DNA of 64,000 nt from Gigaspora rosea (lineage: Eukaryota; Glomeromycota; Glomeromycetes; Diversisporales; Gigasporaceae). The notes beneath the pieces were generated by a model. It searched no databases, was not told where the DNA came from, and saw nothing but the letters and a program-made list of their open reading frames with translations. The stretch is from contig QKWP01000219.1 of the NCBI GenBank assembly GCA_003550325.1, forward strand, positions 355,604 to 419,603. Direction: 5' to 3'. Positions 21,990 through 33,061 of this stretch are shown in pieces. Each line of letters opens with the position of its first letter. Within the stretch, counting starts at the first letter, position 1. The position numbers and the translations under genes were made by a program.

Positions 21990-22430
21990 TGTACATCTAA
22001 TATCTTGTGCACACTTTTTTTTCTGGATTATGACCTCGTGAATTATAAGTTAATTTTTTATAAAATTTTTTTTCTTCCCTAAAACCTCCTTGTACATACA
22101 CGCACCTTTTCTTCCGAATTATGTTACCTCGTGAGCCATAAGTTAAATTTTTCTTCTCGAAGACCTCCTTGTACACACACGCACCTCGTGAACTATAAGT
22201 TAACTTTTTCTTCTCTAATACCTCCTTGTACATATATATGACACACGCACCTTTTCTTCTGATTATGTCTTGCCTCGTGAACTCGGGTACTGAAAGTTTA
22301 TACAGTATCGTGTGCATGCACCTTCCCTTTCGAATTATGCTTTTTTTTCATGACACACGTACTTTTACTTCCAATTATGCTTTTTTTGCCTCGTGAGTTT
22401 TTTTTATAAGAATTTTTTTTAATATTGTAT
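21990..22430 (+). repeat. Subterminal tandem repeat, ~75-110-bp units
   Basis: CCTCCTTGTACA, CACACGCACCTTTTCTTC, GAATTATG and CCTCGTGAACTATAAGTTAA recur in order about four times with decaying similarity. It lies between the transposon's left end and its transposase, so it may be transposase-binding subterminal DNA or passenger repeat. The minus-strand 106-codon frame is a shadow. Confidence 0.7.
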
Positions 22431-23654
22431 TGTACCGATTTATGCTTTGCCTGCTGTACTACCTTTTTTTCTTTTAAAAACCTTCATATAGAATCTTACA
22501 CATATGTACCTTATTTTCCAAAATTATGCCTCCTGATTATGCAGTCAAAAAGATACATAGCAGACTAAGCAATGCCCAGCATAAAGAAATATGCGAATAC
22601 ACTAAAGCAAGACCAGCAGCTAGACATCAAGACATTGCGGATGAATTTATGAGGAAGTATTCTACGCTAAAACTTGATAGATCAACTATCACCAAGACTT
22701 TACAAAAAAGTGAACAATATCTTTACCTTGAAGAAAGTCCTGTAATACAAAATCGGTGTAAAAATAAACCACCAAAGTATCCCTTGCTCAAGACAGCAAT
22801 GACAATTTGGGTAAATCAAGCTTCCTCTGCTGGTATGGTTCTTTCAGATGAGTTGGTAAAATTAAAAGACCGTGAATTTGGTAATCATCTTGGTATTCCT
22901 GAAAATGAACTTAAGTTCTCAAACGGATGGGTTTCAAACTTCAAGAAGCGAAATTTTTTACATCAATACCGATTTAATGGTGAGGCTGCGAGTGCACCTT
23001 TGGAAACTTTAGCAGATGAAAGGATTAAGCTGAGACAGCTTCTTTCCCAATATGAGCCCGAGAACATATATAATGCTAATGAACCCGGGTTATTTTATCG
23101 AATGTTACCAAATCAGACGTTGGCACAGCAAGCAGTTTCTGGCAAAAAAAGGGTAGGAAATTAATTTTTTACTTTTCTATTTAATAAAATGGGAAATTAA
23201 TATATGCATTGCCGTATTACTATTCAGAACAAATCACGACTTACCGTATTGTTAGCTACGAACGCAACTGGATCGCACAAACTCCGGCCGTTGGTTATAG
23301 GTAAATCAAAAAAACCATGGTCTTTCAAAGGAATAAAGATATCACTACTTCCGGTTATGTATGAAAACAACGAACGTGCATGGATGAAGTCTGATATTTG
23401 GGAAAAGTGGTTAACATTTCATGATAAAGGTTTCCGTATTCAAAACAAGAAAGTTTTGTTAATCGTGGATAATGCTAGATCTCATAGTGAACCAGAAATG
23501 CCCGCTTCTTCGATGACAATAGAGATCAAAGATCTGAAGACAATAAATTAGGTTCTAAATACGAAAATGGTGAAAATTTTATTTCTGAGGGTAGTGAAAA
23601 TAATGAAATTCCTAATTCTGAAGGCGATGAGGATAATTAGTCTAATTTTCAATC

Positions 23655-23800
23655 TCGTGGAAGAACTCGCGGAAGAACTCATAGGAGAACTAGAGGAAGC
23701 ACTCGTGGAAGTACTCGTGGAAGAACTCGTGGAAGAACTCGCGAAAGAACTCGCGGAAGAACTCGTGGAAGACCGCGCAGAAGAATTCGTGGAAGACTGC
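23655..23800 (+). repeat. 12-bp coding tandem repeat (CGTGGAAGAACT) inside the transposase
   Basis: About twelve units encode R-G-R-T/R-G-S-T. They lie between the second and third catalytic acidic residues, so they form a basic insertion in the DDE fold. Minus-strand and alternative-frame ORFs here (Ser- or Glu-rich) are shadows. Confidence 0.85.
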
Positions 23801-24626
23801 ATGGAAGAGCACGAACAATTTCATCGCATAATGAACAAAATAATACTTCTAGCAAATTCAAGCTCACAAATATTAAATTGCTTTATCTTCCACCTAACAC
23901 GACCGCGCATCTATAACCATTAGATGCTGGTATCATTAGGTCGTTCAAATCTAAGTACAAAAACCTCTATTGCAAACATGTTCTTAATCAATTCGAGCCA
24001 AATATTGATTTAGAAGAGTTAGTACTGTAAATCTTATATTTTATGACTTTCATTTGTTTGATTTATTTTATTAATTCAACTTTTTTTATTTATAGAAATA
24101 AACTAAATGTAAAGCAAGCAATCGATTTTATTGCAGAATCATAGAGCGACGTAACCGATATAACTATTCAAAATTGCTGGAGTAAGACGGGAATTCTTTC
24201 GGATATAGGTGAGGTAGAGATGGAAATTACAAATCAAGAATCTGAAAGCGATTTTTTAGATGATGAGGTTGCAGAAATTATTGTAGATTTGTCATCAAGT
24301 GATGATCCCGAAGCTTCTAACATAGCCCAGATCATGGAAAGGTATATTCAAATAGTCAATGAGCCTGTTGCGACGGAAGGAATACTCAATGATGAAGAAA
24401 TAATTACTATGGTTCAAGCTGAAGAAAACGAACAAGAACAAGAAGTGATGATGATGAAGAGCCTCCTCCTCCTCCTGTTACAGCTAAAGAGGTATATAAC
24501 GCAATACAACCTGTTTTACAATATGAAGAGCAGACTAATTCAGAATCTAACCTCGAGCTTGCTGAATTGGAATTTTTGTGAAAGTTAAATAACAACTACA
24601 GGCGTGCGTATAGAAAGTCCAAAAAA

Positions 24627-24650
24627 CAAACGCCAATTACATCTTTTTTT
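24627..24650 (+). other. PIP-box (PCNA-binding) motif at the transposase C-terminus
   Basis: The encoded Q-T-P-I-T-S-F-F fits Q-x-x-h-x-x-a-a. It is 4 codons from the terminal TAA at 24663. A C-terminal PCNA-interaction motif is known for pogo transposase. Upstream stops and a frame shift separate it from the rest of the frame. Confidence 0.7.
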
Positions 24651-25898
24651 ACTCCTGAATATTAATAAGTCTTGTACTAAACAATTAAAGATTTATTAAA
24701 TAAATATATTTAGCTAATTGGCAGAACGTGATTACCTGTAATTATTGAAACATTCGATCATTTACATAATTAATATCGTAATTCGTAATATATTCGTTAT
24801 AGATTTTTGAATTAATAATCAATTCGTGAAAAATTAAGGTGTGGAAAATCAAGGATACAAGTTTTTGGATATTGATGAAGGAGGTGATACATTTATTAAA
24901 TCCCATTTTCACTTGAATTTTAGAATAGCGCGATTCGGTTTATTGATTTGCCAACAATTTTGGCGTCATTTCATGGATCTGCTTATCCATATTCGTTAAC
25001 TGGTTAATTGCTTATCTACTATTGTTATCGATCTAAAATGGATCTTAACAATCTATTTTAAATCATTAAGATTCTTAATGATCTAAAATAAATTGTTAAG
25101 ATTCTTTAACGATTATTTATCCCAAAATGGGTCGAGTAACAAAAATTTAAAAAATTTTTAATTATAAATTATGGCCGTTCAACCTTTTATGTGATACAAT
25201 TAGCTATCTTGCATACATGTGCATATATCATACGTATGTACATGCAGTGCAAGAAATCTAAAAACCCACAATTACTCCTTATTGGGAAATATTCAAAGTC
25301 GATATTTACATACACCTTTATTGTTTGCTAATAATTTAGGATTTCAATGCATATGGTTGTCTTTATAAAGCTTAGATTTTTTGCACCGTACATACGCATG
25401 TATTACTCCTATTTTACTTAAATTTTTTTTTTAAATTTTATTTCTAACTCTAATAATATTAAATGTTATGCATTATTCTCCAAAAGAACTTTCTTAAAGA
25501 ATTATAGTCCTGATCGCTGAAGTCAATGCCTACTCTTAACTTTTGGTAGCAATTAAAGATTGCTTTAAAATTACTTTAATCGAATTATATTAAACTAAGG
25601 ATGGAAAAAATGGAACAATGGCTAAAACAAGGCAGAATAAGTCTAAAACAGCTAACTTTTTGCAAAGTTTTATTCTTTCGAGAAAACTATTCCAGAATTT
25701 GAATTACAGTAATATGCGTGACTCATGAAACTTGTATTTTTATTAAAAATCTGCGGTTACAATAAATTACGTTCATAGATTATTTAAATTTTAAAAATCA
25801 CATAACTATGCTAGAATTACAATATTTTAGCTTACAAAATTTATAATGCAAAAGTATTACCGTAAACTGCTGTATAAAGACCTGATAGGATTAGTGAT

Positions 25899-25945
25899 CC
25901 TAGTCGAAATTAAAAAATCAGCTAAGCTGATTTTTCGACCCGGTT
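25899..25945. repeat. Perfect hairpin (GTCGAAA...TTTCGAC)
   Basis: AAAAATCAGCT and AGCTGATTTTT face each other around one base, extended by GTCGA/TCGAC. It lies in the 3' non-coding part of the Tigger element. Confidence 0.6.
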
Positions 25946-26117
25946 ACTATACAGTATCGGTATGGTTTTTAGATTCATATATAATTATTTTATATAATCA
26001 CCTTAAATATTTAATTATATATTTAGTGATTTTATAAAGATAATTGGATATAGTCACCCTTTTTATAGTCACCAGGTTTTTGTGTCCCAAAGGTGTGACT
26101 ATATCGAGGTGCGACTG

Positions 26118-26279
26118 TATATAAAATTTTTATTAATAAATATTGCTAAGATTGTTGAGGAAGCCATTGAGAGGGGAGAGATTGCTATAATAGAATATCC
26201 TGATACAAAAAAGAAATTTTTAGCCATTTTACAAAAAGATAGTCCTAATATTCAAATATATTTTGGCAAAATTTGAATA
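26118..26279 (+). pseudogene. Short coding-like fragment abutting the Tigger right end
   Basis: The first codons of the open frame that starts at 26082 are transposon TIR. From about 26120 the sequence encodes a hydrophilic stretch rich in I/E/K ending at TGA (26274). Codon use and charge pattern look gene-like, so it may be the 3' exon of a gene displaced by the insertion. I do not recognise it. Confidence 0.3.
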
Positions 26280-27860
26280 AATTTGGTCAAATAATTAATT
26301 CAAATTTAATTTTTTTATAAACAAATTTAGTACAATAGCAAAATGGATACCCATTAATAATTATATAAAAGAAAATAATTATAAACAAATGTAGAATAAC
26401 AATTGACCAATTTGATATACTATTTTGGATTGGTTTTTTTTTTTTTTAAGATGAGGTCATGCTTTAAAAACTTTTTATTAATATATTTTTGTATACATTA
26501 TATAATACAATATTATATTAAATTTAAGTACTACAGACTCAAACATTTCTAACTATCTGTGACCTAAACCTACCAGAGCTTTTCATACCATCTCTGTACA
26601 ACCAGGATTTTTGAACTACTTACTTTATTTTCATTCAGCTATTTACTATATTTCTCGCTTTTCTTATATTGCTAATCCTATACTTTCAAGTAGGAGCAAA
26701 GGTCTTGTTTAGACGATTGTAACCTAATAGTTACTTTCTAAACCTGAGATTACCTATATGCTAACAGAGAAGTGCTTATGCAATGTTGACCCCATCAACT
26801 CATAATAGTCTATCATATATTACTACAGATGTGCTATCTAAATTGGTTAACGAATACTTCTCCTAAAGGTAGATAAGCACTGGCTATATTGCATAACTGG
26901 CCCAAGTAAGAACTACCCCTATATTCTAGCAAGCTAACTCTCACTCTTTTTATATAAAATAGCTACTCCCAACTAGATTTTGTAATACATTTTTGTACAA
27001 TTTCTAACTTCTGACAGAGTGGTTGGTATTCTACTATTGGTTAGACCAAGAAGCTTTATTTTATATATTGTGCTTTCTATTGAGTAATTCATCATTTTGT
27101 TCATATTCCCAATTCACAGATCTGTCTCTATAGTAGTAGCTTCCTTTTAACTTAGATTTGGTACCAGTGCCAAAGGCAGTATTTAAAATTTCAGACTCAA
27201 ACACTGTTCTCATGAGAACAGCATAATAGCTATGAGTGTTCACAACCTACTGTTTATGTTCTCATTTATGCTCACTAAAAAAAAAAAAAAAAAAACTATA
27301 TCATATACCATAAATTTATTGAAAAATATGTAATAAGTTCAACTAAAAATTTTACTCATAAATTATTATAATTAGTTATATTCATTTATTTCAATTTGAT
27401 ATAATAATATCATATAGTTACTAATTACTATAGAACACTCTTTTTATTTTACTGTTCTCAAAAAAAATTTAATAGAGAACAGAAAAAAATTTTTACTGTG
27501 CACAAATTTAAAACAGTGATCTCATGAGAACTCTGAAAACACTAATTTTGAACACTGGCTAGATATGTTCCTTATCAAATTTAGACCAATTCTTTACCAC
27601 AGATCTCTTTATGTTCACCACTTTTCTTACTACTCAGGTTCATATTATAGTTGTATTATTCTCCTAATCAAGATTTCCAAGACTGTCTTAGGATTGTTGG
27701 TGCTACCTTGTTCTTGTCCACTAAGAAATTACTTATGCAATTTTCATATAACTGGACTATTTTTTATAGTGCCAACCCTCCACAATGGATTTCTTTCTGG
27801 AAATTCCTAAACCAGATTCATACTTTATATGAACTTTCACAGAGTCTTGCATTCAAATTT
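26280..27860. other. Possible SINE/retroposon body and unassigned sequence
   Basis: No real ORF. Short palindromic GTTCTCATGAGAAC (27202) and related CTCATGAGAAC (27518) occur. The frames at 27061-27243 (-) and 27565-27866 (+) have no domain signal. The sequence directly left of the tRNA-like head at 27.9 kb may be the SINE body. Confidence 0.35.
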
Positions 27861-27869
27861 TTCTAGAAA

Positions 27870-27948
27870 CTACTTTTAGTAGAATTTGAACCAAAGACCT
27901 TGGCTATGGGATTGAGCATCTAGACCACTAGATTATAGGGTCTCAATT
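27870..27948 (-). repeat. tRNA-derived SINE head
   Basis: On the minus strand TCTAGTGGTCTAGATGC (A-box region, 27916-27936) is followed by GGTTCAAATTCT (B box, 27881-27892). The spacing and phrasing are typical of tRNA-derived SINEs. A perfect cloverleaf is not evident, so it is not called a tRNA gene. Confidence 0.65.
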
Positions 27949-27970
27949 TATTTGGATTAGTTTTTTGCTA

Positions 27971-28148
27971 TACAGTCAGACCTCCCTAAATGCACGTTGT
28001 CGGGAGTAGCTCTGACACATGCATTTAGGGAGGTATTGCATTTAGGGAGGTAAAAATCTATAGATGTAATATTAGTTGGGCCCAAAAAAAGATGTGCATT
28101 TAGAGAGATATTGCATTTAGGGGGGTAGCATTTAGGGGTCTGACTGTA
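27971..28148. mobile_element. pogo-type MITE (CAGTCAGACCTCCCTAAATG)
   Basis: TA-CAGTCAGACCTCCCTAAA on the left pairs with TTTAGGGGTCTGACTG-TA on the right. The interior repeats GCATTTAGGGAGGT several times. The element is 178 bp. Related ends occur at 38446 and 63256-63320. Confidence 0.85.
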
Positions 28149-28562
28149 TATAAATTTGTAAAAATAAGTATGCATTTTAAATTTTTGATATTTCTTCTTC
28201 TACATATTAAGTTATAATTAAATTTTTTAAAAATATTGAACAAAAAAAAAAGAAAAAATTGAGCTTAAAAATCAATTAAAGTTTTACTAAATTTGTACAA
28301 AATGAAAATGTGACGTTGCCAAAAACAATTATTTGCTAATTTTAAAATAGTAAGTATATATAAAAACATGCTTTGAACAACTTTACTTATGAACAGAAGT
28401 AAATTACCTTGTATGAAAATGAGTTATAGACTAGTACAAAAAGATTTGTCCTCAAATAGCTCTAATTAAAATATTTATTGTACACATTAATTTTTAATTT
28501 TTTTTTAATTTAATATACTTATTAGATTACTGAATTAATAAAAATAAGGAAAAACTAAAATG

Positions 28563-28830
28563 GCTACCTATCGCCATGGCGACCCCTATATGATCAACCA
28601 ATCATATTCATAATAGCGATCATATATAAAATATTTTTCATGCACCATGATAATCAATTTTTTTTATTGTTTGTTTTGTTGTTTTACTTTCACTTTCACT
28701 TTTCTCTTACTAATTTTTTTTTTAGTTTGGCCTTTCAGATTTGGTTTCATCGCTAGTGTTGTCACTGGTGTTGTCGCTGGTATTATCATTGGTATTGTTG
28801 TTGGTGTCATCGCATTGGTATCATCGTGTT
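28563..28830 (+). repeat. GCGACC-terminus plus 12-bp minisatellite, locus 4
   Basis: The terminus (28563-28608; CGCCATGGCGACCCCTATAT, then GATCAACCAATCA) is followed by a T-rich tract and minisatellite units GGTGTTGTCGCT at 28747-28830. The order matches the 17.8-18.0-kb element. The 72-codon frame 28647-28865 reads a G-x-x-x-G series from the repeat and is not considered a gene. Confidence 0.65.
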
Positions 28831-28871
28831 GGTGTCCTGTAAGTAGTTTTTTGCATATTTTTTAGTTATTT

Positions 28872-29102
28872 AGATCCAATATTTAAAAATTAATTAATTT
28901 TTAACTTATAACTGAATAATAATAACAATTTTACAAAACTTTGAAAAATGCATATTTGAGATTTAATTCATATTACACGCCTTATCTGCAAGTTATTTCA
29001 CAAATTATAATTTTATTGCTCAATTTATTCAATTTAGAATTCTACTAAAAACCACAATAAATTTATTACTGTGTTGCTACTAAATTTTATTGTATTATAA
29101 AA
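28872..29102 (+). repeat. Direct repeat, left copy (~231 bp)
   Basis: About 90% identical by eye to 29729-29960, same orientation. The ends lack TG...CA, so it is not an obvious LTR pair. The 627 bp between contain an inserted element (29209-29517). Confidence 0.85.
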
Positions 29103-29208
29103 TATTGCAAGTCGCATCTATAACTACAACACACTCTTTTTTATTTAATATTTTATTATTAATCAATGTGACAAATTTTAAAATGGCCAATATAAATTGA
29201 GTGTTATT

Positions 29209-29517
29209 TGTCACATACGTGACAACGGCTTATGTATCACCGAACCAATCAGATTTCAGGATCTCTTGTAACGTAACACGATTAGAAAATTCAAAACCAA
29301 CGTTCGTTTTATCAAAAAACCAACAAAAATCGCTTATTACTCAAAATCTGCATAGGAAACCACCTTCCGTGCTTTAACAAAAGATTTTCCTTGAGCGATT
29401 TTACTATATACCCCAAACCCTAACCCTAAACCTATGTGCTCACCCTAACCTAAACTAACAAAAACTAAACTTTATCGATACCGAGATGATATACCCGTGA
29501 TACTATCACGTGCGTGA
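29209..29517. mobile_element. Small element with TTAGGG-core module (TCACATACGTGA end)
   Basis: GTCACATACGTGACA on the left faces a related GATCACGCACGTGATA read from the right. Inside, on the minus strand, is a complete core module (29343-29458) including GTTTAGGGTTAGGGTTTGG, TATAGTAAAATCGCTCAAGG and GGAAGGTGGTTTCC. The TIRs are degenerate. Confidence 0.5.
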
Positions 29518-29728
29518 TCTTTAACTTTTTCCTAAATTAAAATTATTTTGGAATCTATTGCTGCTATACAAATTGCCATAAATAATATTATTTGAATAAA
29601 TTAAAGATTGGATGCAACTCTAATTATTTTCCTATTTCATTTGTACAACTTTGTAAAAATTTTTATATAAAGAACCTATTTCTATATATTATATAATTAA
29701 AATATAATTATTAGTGCCTTTGTTGTTT

Positions 29729-29960
29729 AGATACAATATTTAAATATTAATTAATTTTTAACTTATAACTGAATAATAATAACAATTTTACATAACTTTG
29801 AAAAATGCACATTTGAGGTCTAATTCACATTACACTCCTTATCCGCAAGTTATTTCACAAATTATAATTTTATTGTTCAATTTGTTCAATTTAGAATTCC
29901 ACTAAAAACCACAATTATTTTATTACTGTGTTGCTACTAAATTTTATTGCATTATAAAAT
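29729..29960 (+). repeat. Direct repeat, right copy (~232 bp)
   Basis: Partner of 28872-29102. Several differences between the copies are transitions. Confidence 0.85.
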
Positions 29961-30537
29961 CCTACTATAAAGTAGAAAAAATGAGACAACACTTGTGAGA
30001 TCTAATTTGTTTTAGTTAAACTTCTTCATATACAACACACAATTGTTCACAGATAATTATACCAATTCTACCATTATTTAATAAACTTTATTTTCTAGCT
30101 AATTCTGTAATTAGAGCAAGCACCTTGAAAGTGAAGATATTTATCATATGCTTGATTATAATTGGCCATTGATCATACATTATCATGTAAATTAATTTAA
30201 TTAGCTAACTTGTTTGAACCAGGTTATGACTTGGATCAATTTCTAATCTGGTTTTATTGACTCGAATCATAATTTCTGATCCGGGTAATACCAGGACTCC
30301 GAATAATGCTTAGATAACTTAGATGTTATTAAAAAAAGAAATGTTTGATAGAATTTCATCAAACATTGCATTTTTATATAATAAATTTTTTTTAAAATTT
30401 GGACCATTTTGGCTAAAATTATACAAATTCCGATCTGAGTTATTTATATATTCTTTGTGTCCTGTAAGACCTCTAAGTCTTTTGCTGTTAATCTATTTTT
30501 AGAACACATACGTTTAAAGATTGGTTTACTTTCAAAT
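29961..30537. other. Intergenic sequence, nothing recognised
   Basis: AT-rich, with repeated GGATC/GATCCGGG phrases around 30230-30300. No ORF. Confidence 0.4.
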
Positions 30538-30660
30538 TTAGATAGGATTAGGGTGAGGTGAGGATAGTGTATAGGCGAGAAGAGGAGGTTTATAGTAAAA
30601 TTTTGCAAGGAAAATTTTTTTTTTTGTTAAAGAACAAAGAGTGGTTTAATGTTAAGATAT
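30538..30660 (+). repeat. TTAGGG-core module, copy 7
   Basis: GGATTAGGGTGAGGTGAGG, then a GATAGTGTATAGGCGAGAAG segment shared with copy 1, then TATAGTAAAATTTTGCAAGG, a T tract and GAGTGGTTT. No TIRs recognised nearby. Confidence 0.7.
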
Positions 30661-31102
30661 CTCGATAAATTGTTATATCAATATAGGGTAAAAATTGAAC
30701 TACATATAAACAAGGGCTTGCACTTTAACAAATCTCAAAATCTATGGAAAAAGTCGGAAGATGGTTTTGCTGAACCATAACCCATATCGAAATCAATAAC
30801 CTTCCTATGTAGAAAACATAATAGAAAACATAAGAGATTGCAAGAAATTATGAATGACGCCTATTATAACTAACTTTCGATATTTAAGTAAAGTTTACGA
30901 TATGCATTTTGAAATAATAAAATTTTAAGGCCGGTGGTTCGAAAATCGGGTGTGTCGATTGGTTGTTTTCCTTTTTGGGAGTTTGTATCACTTGTTGAAA
31001 TACCTCCCTTAAACACTTACATCATTTTTTATAAAAACCTGATTGTTTTTTTTTTTTTTTATTTAGATCAGTGAGTTATTTTCTTGAACAAAACACGCAA
31101 AC

Positions 31103-31597
31103 ATGAAGAGTTTAATGTGCTTCCAGAACGTATACTTTTTCGTAACCATTAAAGACGAAACGGATAGTGTTGATGCTCAAAATATTAATGAACTCATCGA
31201 TAAAGTATACACGACAGAGAGATGTTTTGCTGGAGTATACGTAACCAACTCATGCACTGATCCCTTCTGTACTGAGGTAATGAAGGATGATAAAGTGGTC
31301 AAAATTTATTATACAAACGATATCGACGTTGTGAAAATCTTTAAACATTGTTACGAAGAAGAGAAAAACAAAGATCTCATGGAATTCTTGAAATCGAAAG
31401 GAGCTACCAATCAAAGCACAATTCCGAGAAGATCTGATGAAGAATATGGAAGTATGGGATTTGAAAAAGATGGCAACCCTGAAGTGGCGAGAGATATTAT
31501 GAGTTTGTTGGAAGAATTTGGCAAAAGCGACTTTGTCAAGAATAAATATGGAGAAGACGCGTTTGAATTTAATGTGTTATTGAAACCAAAGAATTAA
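31103..31597 (+). CDS. Hypothetical protein (164 aa), apparently intact
   Basis: A single open frame of 164 codons in otherwise non-coding DNA. The translation is hydrophilic, with balanced acidic and basic residues, five cysteines in the first half, and no transmembrane segment or clear signal peptide. Non-repetitive composition and G+C higher than the flanks argue that it is a real gene. The ATG has A at -3. Thirty bases upstream a poly-T run ends in TTTAG, which could be the 3' splice site of a 5'-UTR intron. An AATAAA (31682) lies 85 nt after the stop. I do not recognise a domain. A missing 5' coding exon cannot be excluded. Confidence 0.7.
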   Translation: MKSLMCFQNVYFFVTIKDETDSVDAQNINELIDKVYTTERCFAGVYVTNSCTDPFCTEVMKDDKVVKIYYTNDIDVVKIFKHCYEEEKNKDLMEFLKSKGATNQSTIPRRSDEEYGSMGFEKDGNPEVARDIMSLLEEFGKSDFVKNKYGEDAFEFNVLLKPKN

Positions 31598-31681
31598 GCA
31601 CAAATTTTTTTTCTTTTATTAAGGTGGATATTGCTCTTGATATTGAATTCATAATGTAAAGCTGATGCTTTTTTGCTTATA

Positions 31682-31687
31682 AATAAA
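31682..31687 (+). terminator. Probable polyadenylation signal AATAAA
   Basis: Located 85 nt downstream of the stop of the 164-aa gene, within a T/A-rich 3' region. Confidence 0.55.
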
Positions 31688-33061
31688 GTTCATACGTATG
31701 AAGATTTCTTATGCTTAAAAAAAAATTTTGTACATTCATGTTGATTATGATTAAGTAATCGCTATATTTTTGTAAAATGTATATTTTCAGCAAGTGGTAT
31801 GTAGTCTCTTACATTCCAATGATTCGGCAATTTAGAAAAGGGTGTTAGTTTAAGGATTCGTATGTATTACTTATGCCGAAATTTCACAAGGAGCTCTTTT
31901 TTATTAGTACGCAGAAGTAGTTTCATAGTCTAAAGAATTATGGTGATTTTTACGTTGCTTTGATTGTTTTGCATTTTATTTTATACTTGATCTTGTAATT
32001 TGATTAAATTGACACTTTAACAAGAGGTACTATTTGCTAGAAAATTATAATTATGGTTCTGAAATGAGCTCAAGATCATGTCCCAAACCTATAATGTAAA
32101 TACTGTTTAATTTGTAAAATGGTTTCCACTATAAAGATCTCCCTTGCGAATTAATTGATTTAAGATCTTACATTATACAGTTTAATAAATTTAATCTTTC
32201 TTCCCATTTTATTTCGTGATGATTACAGCATATCAAGATCCCTTTTTTAAACATTTCAAAATAAAAAAGATTTAATTTATTTCGAAAATCCGTAGCAAAT
32301 TTTAATAATGGTGAATTTTAATACCTGATCTCGCAAAACTCTTTAACTTTTTTTTATAATACTATTAAATAAAACTCAATAAATTTACTTAATCAGAAAA
32401 AAAATCGTGAACATGAATTTTTAAATCACGAATGGAGAAATCTTATATAAAACAAACATAATTGCAAGCCAATCAGATCATATGGCGCCGTAGTGTTTGT
32501 AATTAATCTTAAAAATTTATCTTAAAATTAGCTTAGTTGATTATACCCAAGTTGATTGCTTGTAATTGAATTACGAATTTTTCCAATATTTTTAATACGT
32601 TATCGGGTTTATTTAATTGAATCAATTATGCTTTTTTTAAAAAATCAAAGATTTTATTAAATAACATAAAATTGATAACTGCTAGTTGGTAGTAAAAATT
32701 GAAAATGTATGCCTACCGGTAGCTTTAAATAGAATTATAAAGTTTCGGTCTCGCAGATTTAAATTCTACATCTTTTATAAATGTCCATTGATTATATCAT
32801 TTTACAGGTTCAAGTTTTTATTAAGATTCATAGCCACATGAGCCACATGATGAATACAATTTAAGCTTAGATATATATAACATCGGTACAGATTTTAAAA
32901 ATCAGCCTGTACTATGCTGATTTGCGAAAATTCTTGTGCAATACCTTAATATAGTACACGTAACACGCTCTTCAAGGTTTCAATTTTAACAAATAAACAC
33001 GTTAAGAATATTTACGTATGTACGTATGTAATAGATAACATAATGATATCTAATTTTCTCG
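31688..33061. other. Intergenic; one decayed TTAGGG-core module
   Basis: Copy 8 of the core module is at 31847-31945 (GTGTTAGTTTAAGG, CGAAATTTCACAAGGAG, GAAGTAGTTTCATAG). A palindrome CTACCGGTAG is at 32713. No gene recognised. Confidence 0.5.

Larger units (their letters stand above)
22526..24665 (+). pseudogene. Tigger/pogo transposase, inactivated
   Basis: Exon 1 (22526-23152) has a CENP-B-type N-terminal helix-turn-helix (residues ~12-65) and a second CENPB/Tc5 HTH (~75-145), then the start of the DDE_1 core. The first catalytic position reads N-A-N-E instead of N-x-D-E (GAT to AAT at 23078). An intron spans 23153-23227 (phase 0). Exon 2 carries the second Asp in L-I-V-D-N-A-R-S-H (23468) and the third in P-L-D-A-G-I-I (23923). 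Between these two is an acidic plus (R-G-R-T)n insert. A second intron spans 24027-24095. In-frame stops lie at 23638, 23914, 24142 and 24579, with frame shifts near 23505 and 24447. Several stops are explained by C-to-T or G-to-A changes (for example the Gln expected before P-L-D). The last exon ends with Q-T-P-I-T-S-F-F, a PIP-box match. Confidence 0.9.
21348..26117. mobile_element. Complete pogo/Tigger-type transposon, TA target duplication
   Basis: The ends are CATTCGCACCTCGATATAGT (left) and CAGTCGCACCTCGATATAGT (right, read in reverse), each flanked by TA. The element is about 4.8 kb and carries one multi-exon transposase relic (22526-24665). Subterminal repeats with GATATAGTCAC phrases occur at both ends, as is usual for pogo relatives. 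It is far longer than a minimal Tigger because of long non-coding flanks (21.4-22.5 and 24.7-26.0 kb). Confidence 0.9.

Noticed and set aside
23548-23867. Ser-rich and Glu-rich frames overlapping the Tigger transposase
   Set aside because: Antisense and alternative-frame shadows of the RGRT-coding repeat.
28647-28865. 72-codon frame with a G-x-x-x-G series resembling a glycine-zipper membrane protein
   Set aside because: The series is produced by the 12-bp minisatellite, and the same repeat occurs in other frames and orientations at three other loci.
28872-29960. LTR retrotransposon
   Set aside because: No TG...CA ends, primer-binding site or internal coding sequence.
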